The notes beneath the pieces were generated by a model that was not told the origin of the DNA, ran no database searches, and saw only the letters and a program-made list of their open reading frames with translations. The translations under genes were made by a program, and so were the position numbers. 64,000 nt of DNA from Bacilli bacterium (GTDB lineage Bacteria > Bacillota_I > Bacilli_A > RF39 > UBA660). Shown piece after piece: positions 51,905 to 61,361 of the stretch. The stretch lies in assembly GCA_900768345.1 (NCBI GenBank), contig CAAGCO010000020.1, forward strand, positions 1-64,000, written 5' to 3'. How positions within the stretch are numbered: the stretch's first letter is position 1; every line of letters starts with the position of its first letter.

Positions 51905-53931
51905 TTATATATAACTAAATGATGTTGACTTCTCGTACAAGCAACATAGTATAAATATCTTTCTTTATAATTAAATGGATTATTTTTATCCGTATATACT
52001 ATAGTAGCATCATATTCTAAACCTTTAGCCATATAAGAAGGAATTACTACAAGTTCACGGCTGAATGCTTTAGAATTATTAGCAATAAGAGTAAGATCTT
52101 CGAAGTCTCTTTTAAGTAATTTATATATTTTAGCTGCTTCAGTATCAGTCTTTGTAATAATTGCGATGCTTCTATTATTTTTCTTTAAAGTCTTTATGTC
52201 GTTACTAAGTTGTTCTTTTAAATTTTCTTCCTGTCTAAATTCAACAGGGATATGTGTATCTCTTCTAATAGCTGATATTAAATTCAAACCAAGTATTTTA
52301 TTCGCATGTTCTATAATTTCAGGACTAGATCTATATGTTTTATTAAGTTCTATATAATTTACTGAATCAGGAAAAACTTGTTTTAAGTCTTCAAGACTCT
52401 TATATTCATAATAAGGATTTATTGTTTGATTAATATCTCCTAAGATAGTAAATTTACTTTTTCTAAGTATTTTCTTTAACAAAATATATTGAAGTATATT
52501 ATAGTCTTGAGCTTCATCAATTATTGTTTGTTCAATAGTATAATCATATCCTAGGAAAGTAAGCAAACTTTTCATATACACAAATAAACATGCATCTTCA
52601 TATGATATATCTTTTGAATCTAACTTATTTATATATTGGGTAGGCAACTCTTTAGAATTAATACTTTTAAATTCATCACTTTTAAAGAAATCTTTATATA
52701 TTTCTTTCATATCTATTGAAATATTTAATCTTTCTTTTAACCATTTTCTAATTTGTTTAGCTTTTGATTTATTACCTCTAAATTCTATTTCAGCAATCTT
52801 TAATGATATTTCATCAATTCTTTCAAGTAATGGAATACTTGAATATCTTTCATGAAGATAATAGTTTAATTTTTCAAGTGGCACATATAAATCTCTATTA
52901 AATATTTCACTTGTAAATCTAGCTTTGCTTGTATAGTTCTTTATATATTCTTCCATAACTGGAATTATTTCATTTGATTGTTTTAATTTTATTAAATCAA
53001 TATATGATTCTTCATATTTATAATATCTTTCTATAAAAGAAGTAAATGATTCAATATGTTTATATTCAGTAATATATGTTTCTAAGAAATCACTAAATGT
53101 TGTTTCTTTTGTATTTTCTTCTCCTAGTTCTGGAAGTACATTTGAAATATATTCGCTAAATATTTGGTTAGGTGCGAATATTAATACTTTGTCACTAGTC
53201 AAATTCTTAATCTTATAAAGTAAGAATGCAATTCTATGAAGTGCAACACTAGTTTTACCTGAACCTGCTATACCTTGAACTATCAAGTTTTTATCTTTAA
53301 CGTTTCTAATAATAGCATTTTGCTCACTTTGAATTGTATTAACTATATTTTTCATATAGTCATTATTTTTTCTGGATAGTACTTCTTGAAGCATCTCATC
53401 TTGAATAGTAAGTTTACTATCAAAAACATGTTTTATTTTAGCTTCTTCTATAGTAAATTGTCTTTTATTATGAAGATAACCTTTCATTATTCCACCAGGT
53501 GCTTCATACTGACAATCACCTTGTTCATAATCATAAAATATACTTGATATAGGACTTCTCCAGTCATAAATGACATTTTCATCTCCCTTAGTAAGATAGG
53601 TAAGTCCAATATAAATATCATTTTTTCCTTCATCATCTTCATAAGTTATCTTACCAAAATAAGGACTATTTTGAATCTTATAAAGTTTCTTATAGTATTT
53701 AGCTTTCATTTCTAAGTCTTCAATTTCTTTATCGTTATTTGATAAAATAGTTTTCATTTCAGTAGGATCAAGCTCAGCTTTAGTATCCCATACATACTTT
53801 TTAAATTCTTGTTGTTTTTCTTCATTATCATACAAGTCTTGAGCTAAAGCAGAAATATTTTGTCTTAAAAGTTCAGTAGTTAATTCTAGATGCTTTTGTT
53901 CTTTTTTTAGTTCTTCATCACTTAAATTCAT
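51889..53931 (-). CDS. helD: RNA polymerase recycling motor HelD (UvrD-like)
   Basis: 680 residues. N-terminal coiled coil (about 1-80) that reaches into RNA polymerase, HelD-specific YIGLTYLTKGDENVIYDWRSPI, then superfamily 1 motifs: Walker A VQGIAGSGKTSVALHRIAFL, motif II TIIDEAQDYN, motif III ILGDINQTI and the C-terminal motif IPSYMAKGLEYDATIVY and YVACTRSQHHLVIY. It releases stalled polymerase from DNA. Start is the ATG at 53929-53931 on the minus strand, with SD GGGAGGTTAT. An upstream TTG would place the SD inside the gene. Confidence 0.93.
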   Translation of the reverse strand: MNLSDEELKKEQKHLELTTELLRQNISALAQDLYDNEEKQQEFKKYVWDTKAELDPTEMKTILSNNDKEIEDLEMKAKYYKKLYKIQNSPYFGKITYEDDEGKNDIYIGLTYLTKGDENVIYDWRSPISSIFYDYEQGDCQYEAPGGIMKGYLHNKRQFTIEEAKIKHVFDSKLTIQDEMLQEVLSRKNNDYMKNIVNTIQSEQNAIIRNVKDKNLIVQGIAGSGKTSVALHRIAFLLYKIKNLTSDKVLIFAPNQIFSEYISNVLPELGEENTKETTFSDFLETYITEYKHIESFTSFIERYYKYEESYIDLIKLKQSNEIIPVMEEYIKNYTSKARFTSEIFNRDLYVPLEKLNYYLHERYSSIPLLERIDEISLKIAEIEFRGNKSKAKQIRKWLKERLNISIDMKEIYKDFFKSDEFKSINSKELPTQYINKLDSKDISYEDACLFVYMKSLLTFLGYDYTIEQTIIDEAQDYNILQYILLKKILRKSKFTILGDINQTINPYYEYKSLEDLKQVFPDSVNYIELNKTYRSSPEIIEHANKILGLNLISAIRRDTHIPVEFRQEENLKEQLSNDIKTLKKNNRSIAIITKTDTEAAKIYKLLKRDFEDLTLIANNSKAFSRELVVIPSYMAKGLEYDATIVYTDKNNPFNYKERYLYYVACTRSQHHLVIYNQKEV

Positions 53932-54059
53932 TATAACCTCCCTAGAGTTCAAGTGTCACATCATTTAAAAATTAACAGCATAAATCAAATAATAGCAAAG
54001 ATATCTTTCTTTGTCAATTATAAATCATAAAATAACCTAAAAATTTACAAAAAGTGATA

Positions 54060-54088
54060 TTGAAAAAAGCAAATAAATCACTTATAAT
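54060..54088 (+). promoter_or_regulatory. Promoter of the MFS gene
   Basis: TTGAAA (54060-54065), 17 bp, TATAAT (54083-54088); start of transcription near 54095. Confidence 0.8.
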
Positions 54089-54104
54089 TATCATAGTGAA
54101 AAAT

Positions 54105-55289
54105 ATGAATAAGAAGATAAAAGAGTTTTTTAAAATTAGTGAAGAAGATTTATTAATGATAGTACTTGCTTTTATGTCATTTTCAATAGGTATATGGAGA
54201 AATTATAGACAACTATGGCTTGAAAATATTGGATTTGATGTTCAAAGTATAAGTAAGGTTTTATCAGTTGCTTTAATATGCAGTGCAATTATATCATTTA
54301 TTATAAGTATTTACTCAACAAGAGTTAAGGTTAAGAATGTTATAATGCTTACAGGAACACTTAGAGCTTTAGCTATGTTAGTACTTCTTCTAAATAGTAA
54401 TACTTATATAATTAAAGTGTGTATGCTTATTTGTATTATGTGTGAAACAACATTCTCGATAGCATTTTATCCACTCTTAACAACAATAAATAAAGAGAGA
54501 AGTGCTTTTGCTAAACAGGCTTTAATAAATTACTTAGGAAAAGATGCGGGTGTTATAGTATGTGGACTTTTAATTGGAGTTACTGTTGGTAACATAGTAT
54601 TTGACTATAATAGTTGTCTTTTCTTAGCAATGATTTCAACTATATTATCAATACTATTCTTAATACTATTTAGTGAAAATAAAACCTATAAAAAAAGAAA
54701 TGTTCTTCCTTTAAAGAAAGCATTAAAGAATTTAATAAAATCTAGAGTAAACAATTATTTCTTATTTTCTCAATTTATTATGAATATTTCTTATGGAATG
54801 ATATTTGGCCTTGCAATGCTTATACTTACTAATTATATAGGTTTCAGTGTTAGTATTGCATCTATCTTCATAATAGTTTGTAACCTAATAGGAAGTATTA
54901 CTTGTTCATTATTTAATCGTTATGGAGAAAATCTTACATTTAAAGCAAGTACATTAATAAAATATGGTTCAAGAGTAATATCTTACTTAATAGCATTTTT
55001 AATGCCAAATACATTATCATTTGTAATAGCAATGATAATAGCACATATTTCAGCTAGAATACTTGATGACAAAGTAACTGGTACATATTTAGCTAGAATA
55101 GACACTAATAGTCAATTCTTATTTGGAAATATTAGATATTTTATACTTAGTTTAGGTGAAGGTATTGGAGTATACTTAGCAGGTTATATGTTAGAAATAT
55201 CATTTAGAGCATTATTCTTAGGTGCCTCTGTATTTACAATATTACAAATAATAATGTTCTTAAACCTAGATAAAATAAGAGATAAATAA
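54105..55289 (+). CDS. Major facilitator superfamily transporter
   Basis: 394 residues from ATG 54105, eleven or twelve membrane helices with a central charged loop (about 190-215), an MFS layout. The start region lacks an SD. GTG at 54096 is in frame and 8 nt after the -10, so leaderless or near-leaderless translation is possible. A frame extension further up lies over the promoter and is rejected. No substrate motif is visible; it is not close to a known drug pump by eye. Monocistronic, followed by the rpsO leader. Confidence 0.8.
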   Translation: MNKKIKEFFKISEEDLLMIVLAFMSFSIGIWRNYRQLWLENIGFDVQSISKVLSVALICSAIISFIISIYSTRVKVKNVIMLTGTLRALAMLVLLLNSNTYIIKVCMLICIMCETTFSIAFYPLLTTINKERSAFAKQALINYLGKDAGVIVCGLLIGVTVGNIVFDYNSCLFLAMISTILSILFLILFSENKTYKKRNVLPLKKALKNLIKSRVNNYFLFSQFIMNISYGMIFGLAMLILTNYIGFSVSIASIFIIVCNLIGSITCSLFNRYGENLTFKASTLIKYGSRVISYLIAFLMPNTLSFVIAMIIAHISARILDDKVTGTYLARIDTNSQFLFGNIRYFILSLGEGIGVYLAGYMLEISFRALFLGASVFTILQIIMFLNLDKIRDK

Positions 55290-55298
55290 GAAAAATAG

Positions 55299-55327
55299 TT
55301 GCATTTTATCAAAAAATATAGTATTAT
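55299..55327 (+). promoter_or_regulatory. Promoter of rpsO
   Basis: TTGCAT (55299-55304), 17 bp, TATTAT (55322-55327). An 80-90-nt untranslated leader follows up to 55416, long enough for S15 autoregulation, although no specific S15 site was worked out. Confidence 0.5.
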
Positions 55328-55416
55328 TAACTAGAAGTTTATTCTTAGTTTGGATGTACCTCTTACTTCTTTACTCAGAATTAACGGATAAATTTAGAAA
55401 AAGGAGGATTTTTAAA

Positions 55417-55686
55417 ATGGCTTTAAGTAAAGACAAAAAGACTAGTATCGTTGAATCTTTCGCTAGAACAAAAGGTGACACTGGAAGCGTTGAAGTTCAA
55501 GTAGCACTTTTAACAGAAAGAATCAATAATCTTACTGAACATATGAAAGAACATAAACATGATTTTCATACTAATCGTGGATTACTTCAAATGGTTGGTA
55601 AAAGAAAGAACTTATTAGAATATTTAAAACGTGAAGACGTTCAAAGATATCGTGAGTTAATCAAAAAATTAAATTTAAGAAAGTAG
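55417..55686 (+). CDS. rpsO: 30S ribosomal protein S15
   Basis: 89 residues, normal, from ATG 55417 (SD AAAGGAGG). MALSKDKKTSIVESF, TGSVEVQVALLTERINNLTEHMKEHKHDFHTNRGL (in parts) and KRKNLLEYLKRE are typical. The frame is open 21 codons further, but that lies in the leader. It is coupled by position to pnp, the standard order. S15 commonly represses its own mRNA through its leader. Confidence 0.97.
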   Translation: MALSKDKKTSIVESFARTKGDTGSVEVQVALLTERINNLTEHMKEHKHDFHTNRGLLQMVGKRKNLLEYLKREDVQRYRELIKKLNLRK

Positions 55687-55712
55687 GCACTTATTTTAAG
55701 TGTCTTTTATTT
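55686..55712 (+). terminator. Attenuator/terminator between rpsO and pnp
   Basis: GGCACTTA (55686-55693), TTT loop, TAAGTGTC (55697-55704), T-rich tail. Pnp has no obvious promoter of its own, so part of transcription may read through; RNase III processing is also conceivable here. Confidence 0.75.
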
Positions 55713-55728
55713 TTGAGAAGGAGGAAAA

Positions 55729-57927
55729 ATGAAAAGAGTTTTTGAATATGATTTTCAAGGTAGAAAGATAGTTGTAGAACATGGTGAACTTGCTAAACAA
55801 GCGAGTGGAGCTGTACTTGTAAGATACGATGACACTGTTATATTATCAACTTGCGTTATGAGTAATAACGTTTCAACAGCAGATTTTTTCCCTTTAACAA
55901 TTTTATATCAAGAAAAACTTTATTCTGTTGGTAAAATCCCAGGTGGGTTTATTAAAAGAGAAGGTCGTCCAACAGATGCGGCTACATTAACTGCAAGAGT
56001 TATTGATAGACCAATTAGACCTATGTTCGATGAAAACTTTAGAAATGAGGTACAAGTAGTAAATACTGTTTTAAGTGTAGATCCTGATAGAACACCAGAA
56101 ATGACAGCATTATTTGGTACATCACTTTGCTTAGGTATTTCATCCATTCCATTCGAAGGCCCAGTAGCCGGAGTAATAGTTGGTAAAATAGATGGAGAAT
56201 TAAAAATTAACCCAACTTGCGAAGAAATGGAAAGAAGTACTATTAACTTAACAGTTGCTGGTACAATGGATGCCATAAATATGGTAGAAAGTGGTTCAAA
56301 ACAAGTAAGTGAAGAAGAAATGCTAGAAGCACTTATGTTTGGACACGAAGCGGTAAAAGAATTATGTGCTATTCAAAATGATATCATTAGTGAAATCGGA
56401 GAAGAAAAGATAGAAGTAGTACTTGCTAATATTCCAGATGAACTAAGAGAAGAAGTAAATAACGATATCAAACAAGATATGATAGAAGCAATTCAAATCA
56501 AAGATAAATTAGAAAAATATGCAAGAATAGACGAAGTTAAAGAAGAAGCAATCACTAAATATACTGAAAGACATGAAGGAGAAGAAGATTTAGAAGCAAA
56601 TCTTAAACTAGTTAAGAAAGTTGCTGACGAAATCGAAGGAGCTGAAGTAAGACGCTTAATCACTAATGAACATATTAGACCTGATGGACGTGCTATGGAT
56701 GAAATCCGTGAATTATCAGCAGATGTAGATTTACTTCCAAGAACACATGGTAGTGCATTATTTACAAGAGGCCAAACTCAAGCATTAGCCATCACTACTT
56801 TAGGTGCTCAAAATGAAGAACAAATCTTAGATGGACTTAGTCTAGAAGAATCTAAAAAGTTTATTTTCCATTATAACTTCCCAGCATTCAGTGTAGGTGA
56901 AACAGGAAGATATGGAAGCCCAGGTAGAAGAGAAATTGGACACGGAGCTTTAGCAGAAAGAGCATTATTACAAGTAATGCCTAGTCAAGAAGAGTTCCCA
57001 TACACAGTACGTGTAGTATCTGAAGTATTAGAAAGCAATGGTTCATCAAGCCAAGCAAGTATTTGTGCAGGATGTATGTCACTAATGTCAGCAGGTGTAC
57101 CAATTAAAGCACCAGTAGCTGGTATTGCAATGGGACTTATCACAGAAGATGGGACATGTGATTCTAAATATACAATTCTAACTGATATTCAAGGTTTAGA
57201 AGATCATATGGGAGATATGGACTTCAAAGTAGCTGGTACTAGAAAAGGTATAACAGCACTTCAAATGGATATCAAAATCAAAGGAGTAACAAGAGAAGTA
57301 TTAAAAGAAGCATTAGATAAAGCTCACAAAGCAAGAATGCAAATCTTAGATGTTATGGAAGCAACAATCAAAGAACCAAGACATGAATTATCAGAATATG
57401 CTCCTAAGATTAGAACAATGAAGATTTCACCAGATAAGATTAAAGATGTAATCGGAAAAGGTGGAGATATGATTACTAAGATTATTTTAGAATCAAGTAA
57501 TGTAAACTCAGTAAATCATAAAGACGCTGTTAAAATTGATATTGATGATGATGGAAATGTAATTTGTTATCATATGAAGAAAGAAGTGCTAGATAAAGCA
57601 ATCAAGATGATTGAAGATATAGTTAAAGAAGTAGAAATCGGAGCAGTTTATACAGCAAAAGTTGTTAAAATTGAAGACTTTGGTGCATTCGTAGAACTAT
57701 GGCCAGGATGTGAAGGATTAGTACACGTTTCTCAACTTGATAATAAGAGAGTAAATCATCCAAGTGATATTCTAAAAGTAGGAGACGAAATAGTAGTAAA
57801 AGCAACTGGATATGATAGAAAAGGTAAATTAAATTTATCTAGAAAAGAATTACTACCAAAACTAGAAAAGAAAGAACCAAAAAAAGAATTTAAAAAAGAT
57901 ACTGAAAAAGAAGAAGTATCTGAATAG
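55729..57927 (+). CDS. pnp: Polynucleotide phosphorylase
   Basis: 3'-5' phosphorolytic exoribonuclease of mRNA decay. 732 residues, normal. Two RNase PH domains (first FEYDFQGRKIVVEHGELAKQ, second RTHGSALFTRGQTQALAITTL), catalytic-site SDDGxxxD-like DGTCDSKYTILTDIQGLEDHMGD, then KH (PDKIKDVIGKGGDMITKI) and S1 (GAVYTAKVVKIEDFGAFVEL). A Lys/Glu tail ends it. SD AAGGAGG. Confidence 0.98.
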   Translation: MKRVFEYDFQGRKIVVEHGELAKQASGAVLVRYDDTVILSTCVMSNNVSTADFFPLTILYQEKLYSVGKIPGGFIKREGRPTDAATLTARVIDRPIRPMFDENFRNEVQVVNTVLSVDPDRTPEMTALFGTSLCLGISSIPFEGPVAGVIVGKIDGELKINPTCEEMERSTINLTVAGTMDAINMVESGSKQVSEEEMLEALMFGHEAVKELCAIQNDIISEIGEEKIEVVLANIPDELREEVNNDIKQDMIEAIQIKDKLEKYARIDEVKEEAITKYTERHEGEEDLEANLKLVKKVADEIEGAEVRRLITNEHIRPDGRAMDEIRELSADVDLLPRTHGSALFTRGQTQALAITTLGAQNEEQILDGLSLEESKKFIFHYNFPAFSVGETGRYGSPGRREIGHGALAERALLQVMPSQEEFPYTVRVVSEVLESNGSSSQASICAGCMSLMSAGVPIKAPVAGIAMGLITEDGTCDSKYTILTDIQGLEDHMGDMDFKVAGTRKGITALQMDIKIKGVTREVLKEALDKAHKARMQILDVMEATIKEPRHELSEYAPKIRTMKISPDKIKDVIGKGGDMITKIILESSNVNSVNHKDAVKIDIDDDGNVICYHMKKEVLDKAIKMIEDIVKEVEIGAVYTAKVVKIEDFGAFVELWPGCEGLVHVSQLDNKRVNHPSDILKVGDEIVVKATGYDRKGKLNLSRKELLPKLEKKEPKKEFKKDTEKEEVSE

Positions 57928-57928
57928 T

Positions 57929-57970
57929 AAAGTTTGTCATAATTGACAAACTTTTAATTTGTGGTATAAT
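57929..57970 (+). promoter_or_regulatory. Pnp terminator overlapping the promoter of the next gene
   Basis: Terminator AAAGTTTGTCA (57929-57939), TAAT, TGACAAACTTT (57944-57954), T-rich. The right arm supplies the -35 TTGACA (57943-57948), 16 bp upstream of TATAAT (57965-57970). Confidence 0.78.
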
Positions 57971-57997
57971 ATGCGATAAATAAATGAGGGATGATTT

Positions 57998-58891
57998 ATG
58001 GGCGAAAGTGATATTTATAATAGTATAAAAAGTACAACATATGTGTTATATAACTTATATCAAAGATTAACAAAATTAGAGATTGAAGGAAAAAATTCAA
58101 GTAAAGAATATGAAGAAACTCTAAGAACTATAGAAATTTATACAGCTCTTGAAGATAAATATTATGATATGCTAGAAGAACTTGGTAAAAAAGATAGTGA
58201 ATTAGTTTTAAGATTAAATGCAATAACAGCACTAGAAGCTTCATCACACTTTAGTAGAGAAAAGAAATTATGTGATCCTACATTTATAATTTTTCATGAT
58301 TTCAAAAGTGAAGATGTTGTTCCTATGAGAATAACAAATAAATTATTTGAAGTATTTTTACATAATAGAATAAGTGACGAAAATGATATAGAACGTGTAA
58401 TGTACGATGGCTATGAATCACAAAGAGATCAATATTTTTTAGATATATTAGATTCAATGTCAAAAGACAAAGATTATAAAGCATATAGAAATATGATTAT
58501 AAAAGCAAAATACAAAGTAGCATTTATAAATAAAAGAAGAAATCCAAGAAAAGTAGAAAATAATTTTTTCGCTGATTCAGCTGCAGGATTAACAAATGCT
58601 ACTGAAGTTGTTGAATATGCAAAAAAGATGTATAAATTAAGTGAAAGCTCAATAAACTCTCCCTTTAATGCAAGAAGTATACTTTTAAGTAGTGCATACA
58701 TTAGAGCAAACTTAATTCAAATGGATGAGATGTCAACAGAAGCATTAAGATTAATATTACAAACAAGCGAAGCACTAGGTGATATAAAAGTTAGCGACGG
58801 AAAAAAATTATTTGATAGAATTGCTGAATATCAAGATGAAGATAAAACAGCATTCAAAGACAAAGGAAATGCTTTAAAAAGAAAATTTTAA
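57998..58891 (+). CDS. Hypothetical protein, soluble, helical
   Basis: 297 residues, no signal peptide or membrane helix. Predicted mostly alpha-helical (KLEIEGKNSSKEYEETLRTI; YRNMIIKAKYKVAFINKRR). Conserved-looking charged blocks, such as FHDFKSEDVVPMRITNKLF, occur but no known domain. SD ATGAGGGATGA. Single-gene unit between two terminators, with its own promoter. Function unknown. Confidence 0.7.
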   Translation: MGESDIYNSIKSTTYVLYNLYQRLTKLEIEGKNSSKEYEETLRTIEIYTALEDKYYDMLEELGKKDSELVLRLNAITALEASSHFSREKKLCDPTFIIFHDFKSEDVVPMRITNKLFEVFLHNRISDENDIERVMYDGYESQRDQYFLDILDSMSKDKDYKAYRNMIIKAKYKVAFINKRRNPRKVENNFFADSAAGLTNATEVVEYAKKMYKLSESSINSPFNARSILLSSAYIRANLIQMDEMSTEALRLILQTSEALGDIKVSDGKKLFDRIAEYQDEDKTAFKDKGNALKRKF

Positions 58892-58918
58892 TAAACTTAA
58901 ACAAGTTTATTTTTTTTA
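58890..58918 (+). terminator. Terminator after 57998-58891
   Basis: AATAAACTT (58890-58898), AAAC loop, AAGTTTATT (58903-58911), T-run; overlaps the stop. Confidence 0.87.
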
Positions 58919-58985
58919 ATTTAAAATATTGAACTTTTATATAAAAGATGCTACAATTATCTTATAAAAATAGAAGGAGATAGGT

Positions 58986-60599
58986 ATGAAAAAAGATATT
59001 ATTAAGTTGATTACAGTGTTCTTTGTATCTATGTTATTCGTATTTGGTGTAGATGCATTATCTAGACCAGTAAACGATGCAGCAAGAGTACCAAGCAGAA
59101 TACCAGAACCTGGATCAAAATTATATGCTACAGTACAAGATAAATTCGATTTTTCAAAGATTAAATTTTCAAATGGAAATGAAGAATTAACAGGATATGA
59201 TAGCATGAGAAAAATTGTTTTCTCAGAAGGATTTGAATTCAATAATGAAACAGGAGTGTTTGGAGTAAAAGATGACTGGTTTACAGCATATTGCTTAGAC
59301 GGAAGACTTAAATATCCAGAAGATGGATTCTACTTTAGACAAATAACAGGAAAAACAGATGTTAAAGATGCTGTTAAGGATATGGTAAAAACAGCAATTT
59401 TAAATCAATCAAATTCAAGTCAAAAAATGTATGATTTGTTAAAGCAAGCAAGAGGCTCAATTGGTATTGAAGTTTTATTCAAAATGCCACAAAAATCAGA
59501 TGGCTCAGAAATGACTTATGATGAATTAGGAACACAAATGCTTAAAGCATCATCAACTCCAATTGAAATAGAAGTTGAAGGACTAATTATTGCTGGTAAT
59601 AATACAAATCCAACAATTTCAGCAGCAGAATTAAATAAAGCAGCAGGAACTACTGGAGATACATTCAAAATTAAAGTTTCATCATCAGTAGAAGATTCAA
59701 ATGTTATATTTAATCGCTATACAACTGAAGCATTAGATAGAACATTAAATTATAATAGAGCATTATGGATGATAGAACATAGTTATCCAACATTAAGTTT
59801 AGAAGAATCTCTTAAAGTTGCAGGTGCAAGCTATGATAATCTAAAGGCTGAAATTAAAGCATTACATAGTAGCGCAACTGATGAAGAATTAACAAAATTA
59901 ATTGAAAATTATGTTTATTCAACAGTTCAATATGCTATATGGAAAGTTAATGATGGTGTTGATTATAATGGTAAAACTTTAGGAAATAAATTAACAGGTT
60001 CTGAAGAATTAAATAAATTATATCAATATCTTATCGAAGATAAAGGAAATACTTTCTATTCAACTTATGGTAAAAGTGCTTATACTGAAGAATTAAGTAT
60101 AGTAAAACCTGATACTAAAAAAGAAATATATGAAGAAACAAATGATGTTTATAAATATGGTCCATATAAAGTAAATGGTGGTTTCTTAGAAACTGGAAAG
60201 ATTTACTTATCTGTTAAGGATTCAGATAAAAATGGAGTAAAATTAGTTAATAAAGCTGGAGACACTATTAGTGAAGTAAATTCTGGTGAAGAATTCTATG
60301 TACTAACTAATAAAAAATCTAAAATTGCAAATGTAGTAATTGAAGCAAGTGCACCAGATGCTAAAATATTTACTCCTGCTGGAAATAGAGGAAGAATATA
60401 TTATGCAAATAGCGTAGTTACTCAAAACGTTATTACTGGTGGAAAAATAGAAAATAAAGCAGTTAATGCAAATTTCGAATTATTATTTAATCCAAGTACT
60501 GGAGTAGAAAACGTAGGTATGTTATTTATCGTAACATTAATAGCATTCACAGTTGGATACTTAGTATTAAGTCATAAGAATCAACCAGTTCAATTATAA
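58986..60599 (+). CDS. Thioester-domain surface adhesin with sortase-like anchor
   Basis: 537 residues. Signal peptide (1 to about 25). A thioester domain is indicated by Cys103 in WFTAYCLDG and Gln315 in STVQYAIWKVNDG, the Cys-Gln pair that forms the internal bond in Gram-positive TIE/TED adhesins. A beta-rich Cna_B-like region (about 390-490) follows, then NPSTG at 502-506, a membrane helix and a short tail with HK. NPSTG in this position resembles a sortase motif. The bond and the sorting are inferred from motifs. SD AAGGAG. Monocistronic between two terminators. Confidence 0.8.
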   Translation: MKKDIIKLITVFFVSMLFVFGVDALSRPVNDAARVPSRIPEPGSKLYATVQDKFDFSKIKFSNGNEELTGYDSMRKIVFSEGFEFNNETGVFGVKDDWFTAYCLDGRLKYPEDGFYFRQITGKTDVKDAVKDMVKTAILNQSNSSQKMYDLLKQARGSIGIEVLFKMPQKSDGSEMTYDELGTQMLKASSTPIEIEVEGLIIAGNNTNPTISAAELNKAAGTTGDTFKIKVSSSVEDSNVIFNRYTTEALDRTLNYNRALWMIEHSYPTLSLEESLKVAGASYDNLKAEIKALHSSATDEELTKLIENYVYSTVQYAIWKVNDGVDYNGKTLGNKLTGSEELNKLYQYLIEDKGNTFYSTYGKSAYTEELSIVKPDTKKEIYEETNDVYKYGPYKVNGGFLETGKIYLSVKDSDKNGVKLVNKAGDTISEVNSGEEFYVLTNKKSKIANVVIEASAPDAKIFTPAGNRGRIYYANSVVTQNVITGGKIENKAVNANFELLFNPSTGVENVGMLFIVTLIAFTVGYLVLSHKNQPVQL

Positions 60600-60625
60600 G
60601 AAGTTTGAAAAAACTTCTTTTTTTA
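60599..60625 (+). terminator. Terminator of the thioester adhesin gene
   Basis: AGAAGTTT (60599-60606), GAAA tetraloop, AAACTTCT (60611-60618), T-run. Confidence 0.88.
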
Positions 60626-60686
60626 TGCAGTGTTTTTTATTAATATAGCTAAATATATAATAGAGGGGATATAAGAAAGGAGATAA

Positions 60687-61361
60687 ATGTTAATAGAAAA
60701 ATTAAAAAGTATAAAAGACAAAAGTTTAATTGGGATATTTATAATAGTTGTATTAATATCTGGATACATCGCAACATTTATATATTTTAGTAATAAAATA
60801 TATAAAAATAAAGAAGCACAAAAGAATAATGAAATAAGTATTCTAGAAGAACCATCAAAAGATACTGAATACAAAGAAATTAAGGTTGATATTAAAGGAA
60901 GTGTTAAAAAGCCGGGCGTTTATACATTAAAAGAAAATTCAAGAACTAACGATGCTATAATCGCTTCAGGAGGATTACTTAAAAATGCTAATACAAGATT
61001 TATAAATCTTTCAAAAATATTAAATGATGGAGATGTAATAGTCGTATACTCAAATGAAGAAATAAAAAAAGCACAAAAAGAAGAAAGAATAGTAGTTGAA
61101 ACACCATGTGTATGCGAAGAAGTAAAAAATGATAGCTGCTATAAAGAAGATAAAGAAACTGAAACTACATCAAAAATAAATATAAATACAGCTTCAATAA
61201 ATGAATTAATTAAATTAACTGGCATAGGTGAATCTAAGGCAAAATTAATAAAAGAATATAGAACCAAAAATGGTAAATTTAAAGACATAAAAGAAATAAT
61301 GAATATAAAAGGTATAAGTGAAACATTATTCTCTAAAATTAAGGAAAATATTACTATATGA
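60687..61361 (+). CDS. comEA: Competence DNA receptor ComEA
   Basis: 224 residues: N-terminal membrane helix (about 15-36), an SLBB domain (about 65-115, KVDIKGSVKKPGVYTLKENS), a linker with three or four Cys (PCVCEEVKNDSC), and a C-terminal helix-hairpin-helix pair (about 160-224, ININTASINELIKLTGIGES). Binds DNA outside the membrane for uptake. It is followed by comEC with a 44-bp overlap. SD AAAGGAGA. Confidence 0.93.
   Translation: MLIEKLKSIKDKSLIGIFIIVVLISGYIATFIYFSNKIYKNKEAQKNNEISILEEPSKDTEYKEIKVDIKGSVKKPGVYTLKENSRTNDAIIASGGLLKNANTRFINLSKILNDGDVIVVYSNEEIKKAQKEERIVVETPCVCEEVKNDSCYKEDKETETTSKININTASINELIKLTGIGESKAKLIKEYRTKNGKFKDIKEIMNIKGISETLFSKIKENITI

Noticed and set aside
54054..54104. 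Longer MFS start before 54096
   Set aside because: It lies over the -35 element TTGAAA and -10 TATAAT of the gene's own promoter.
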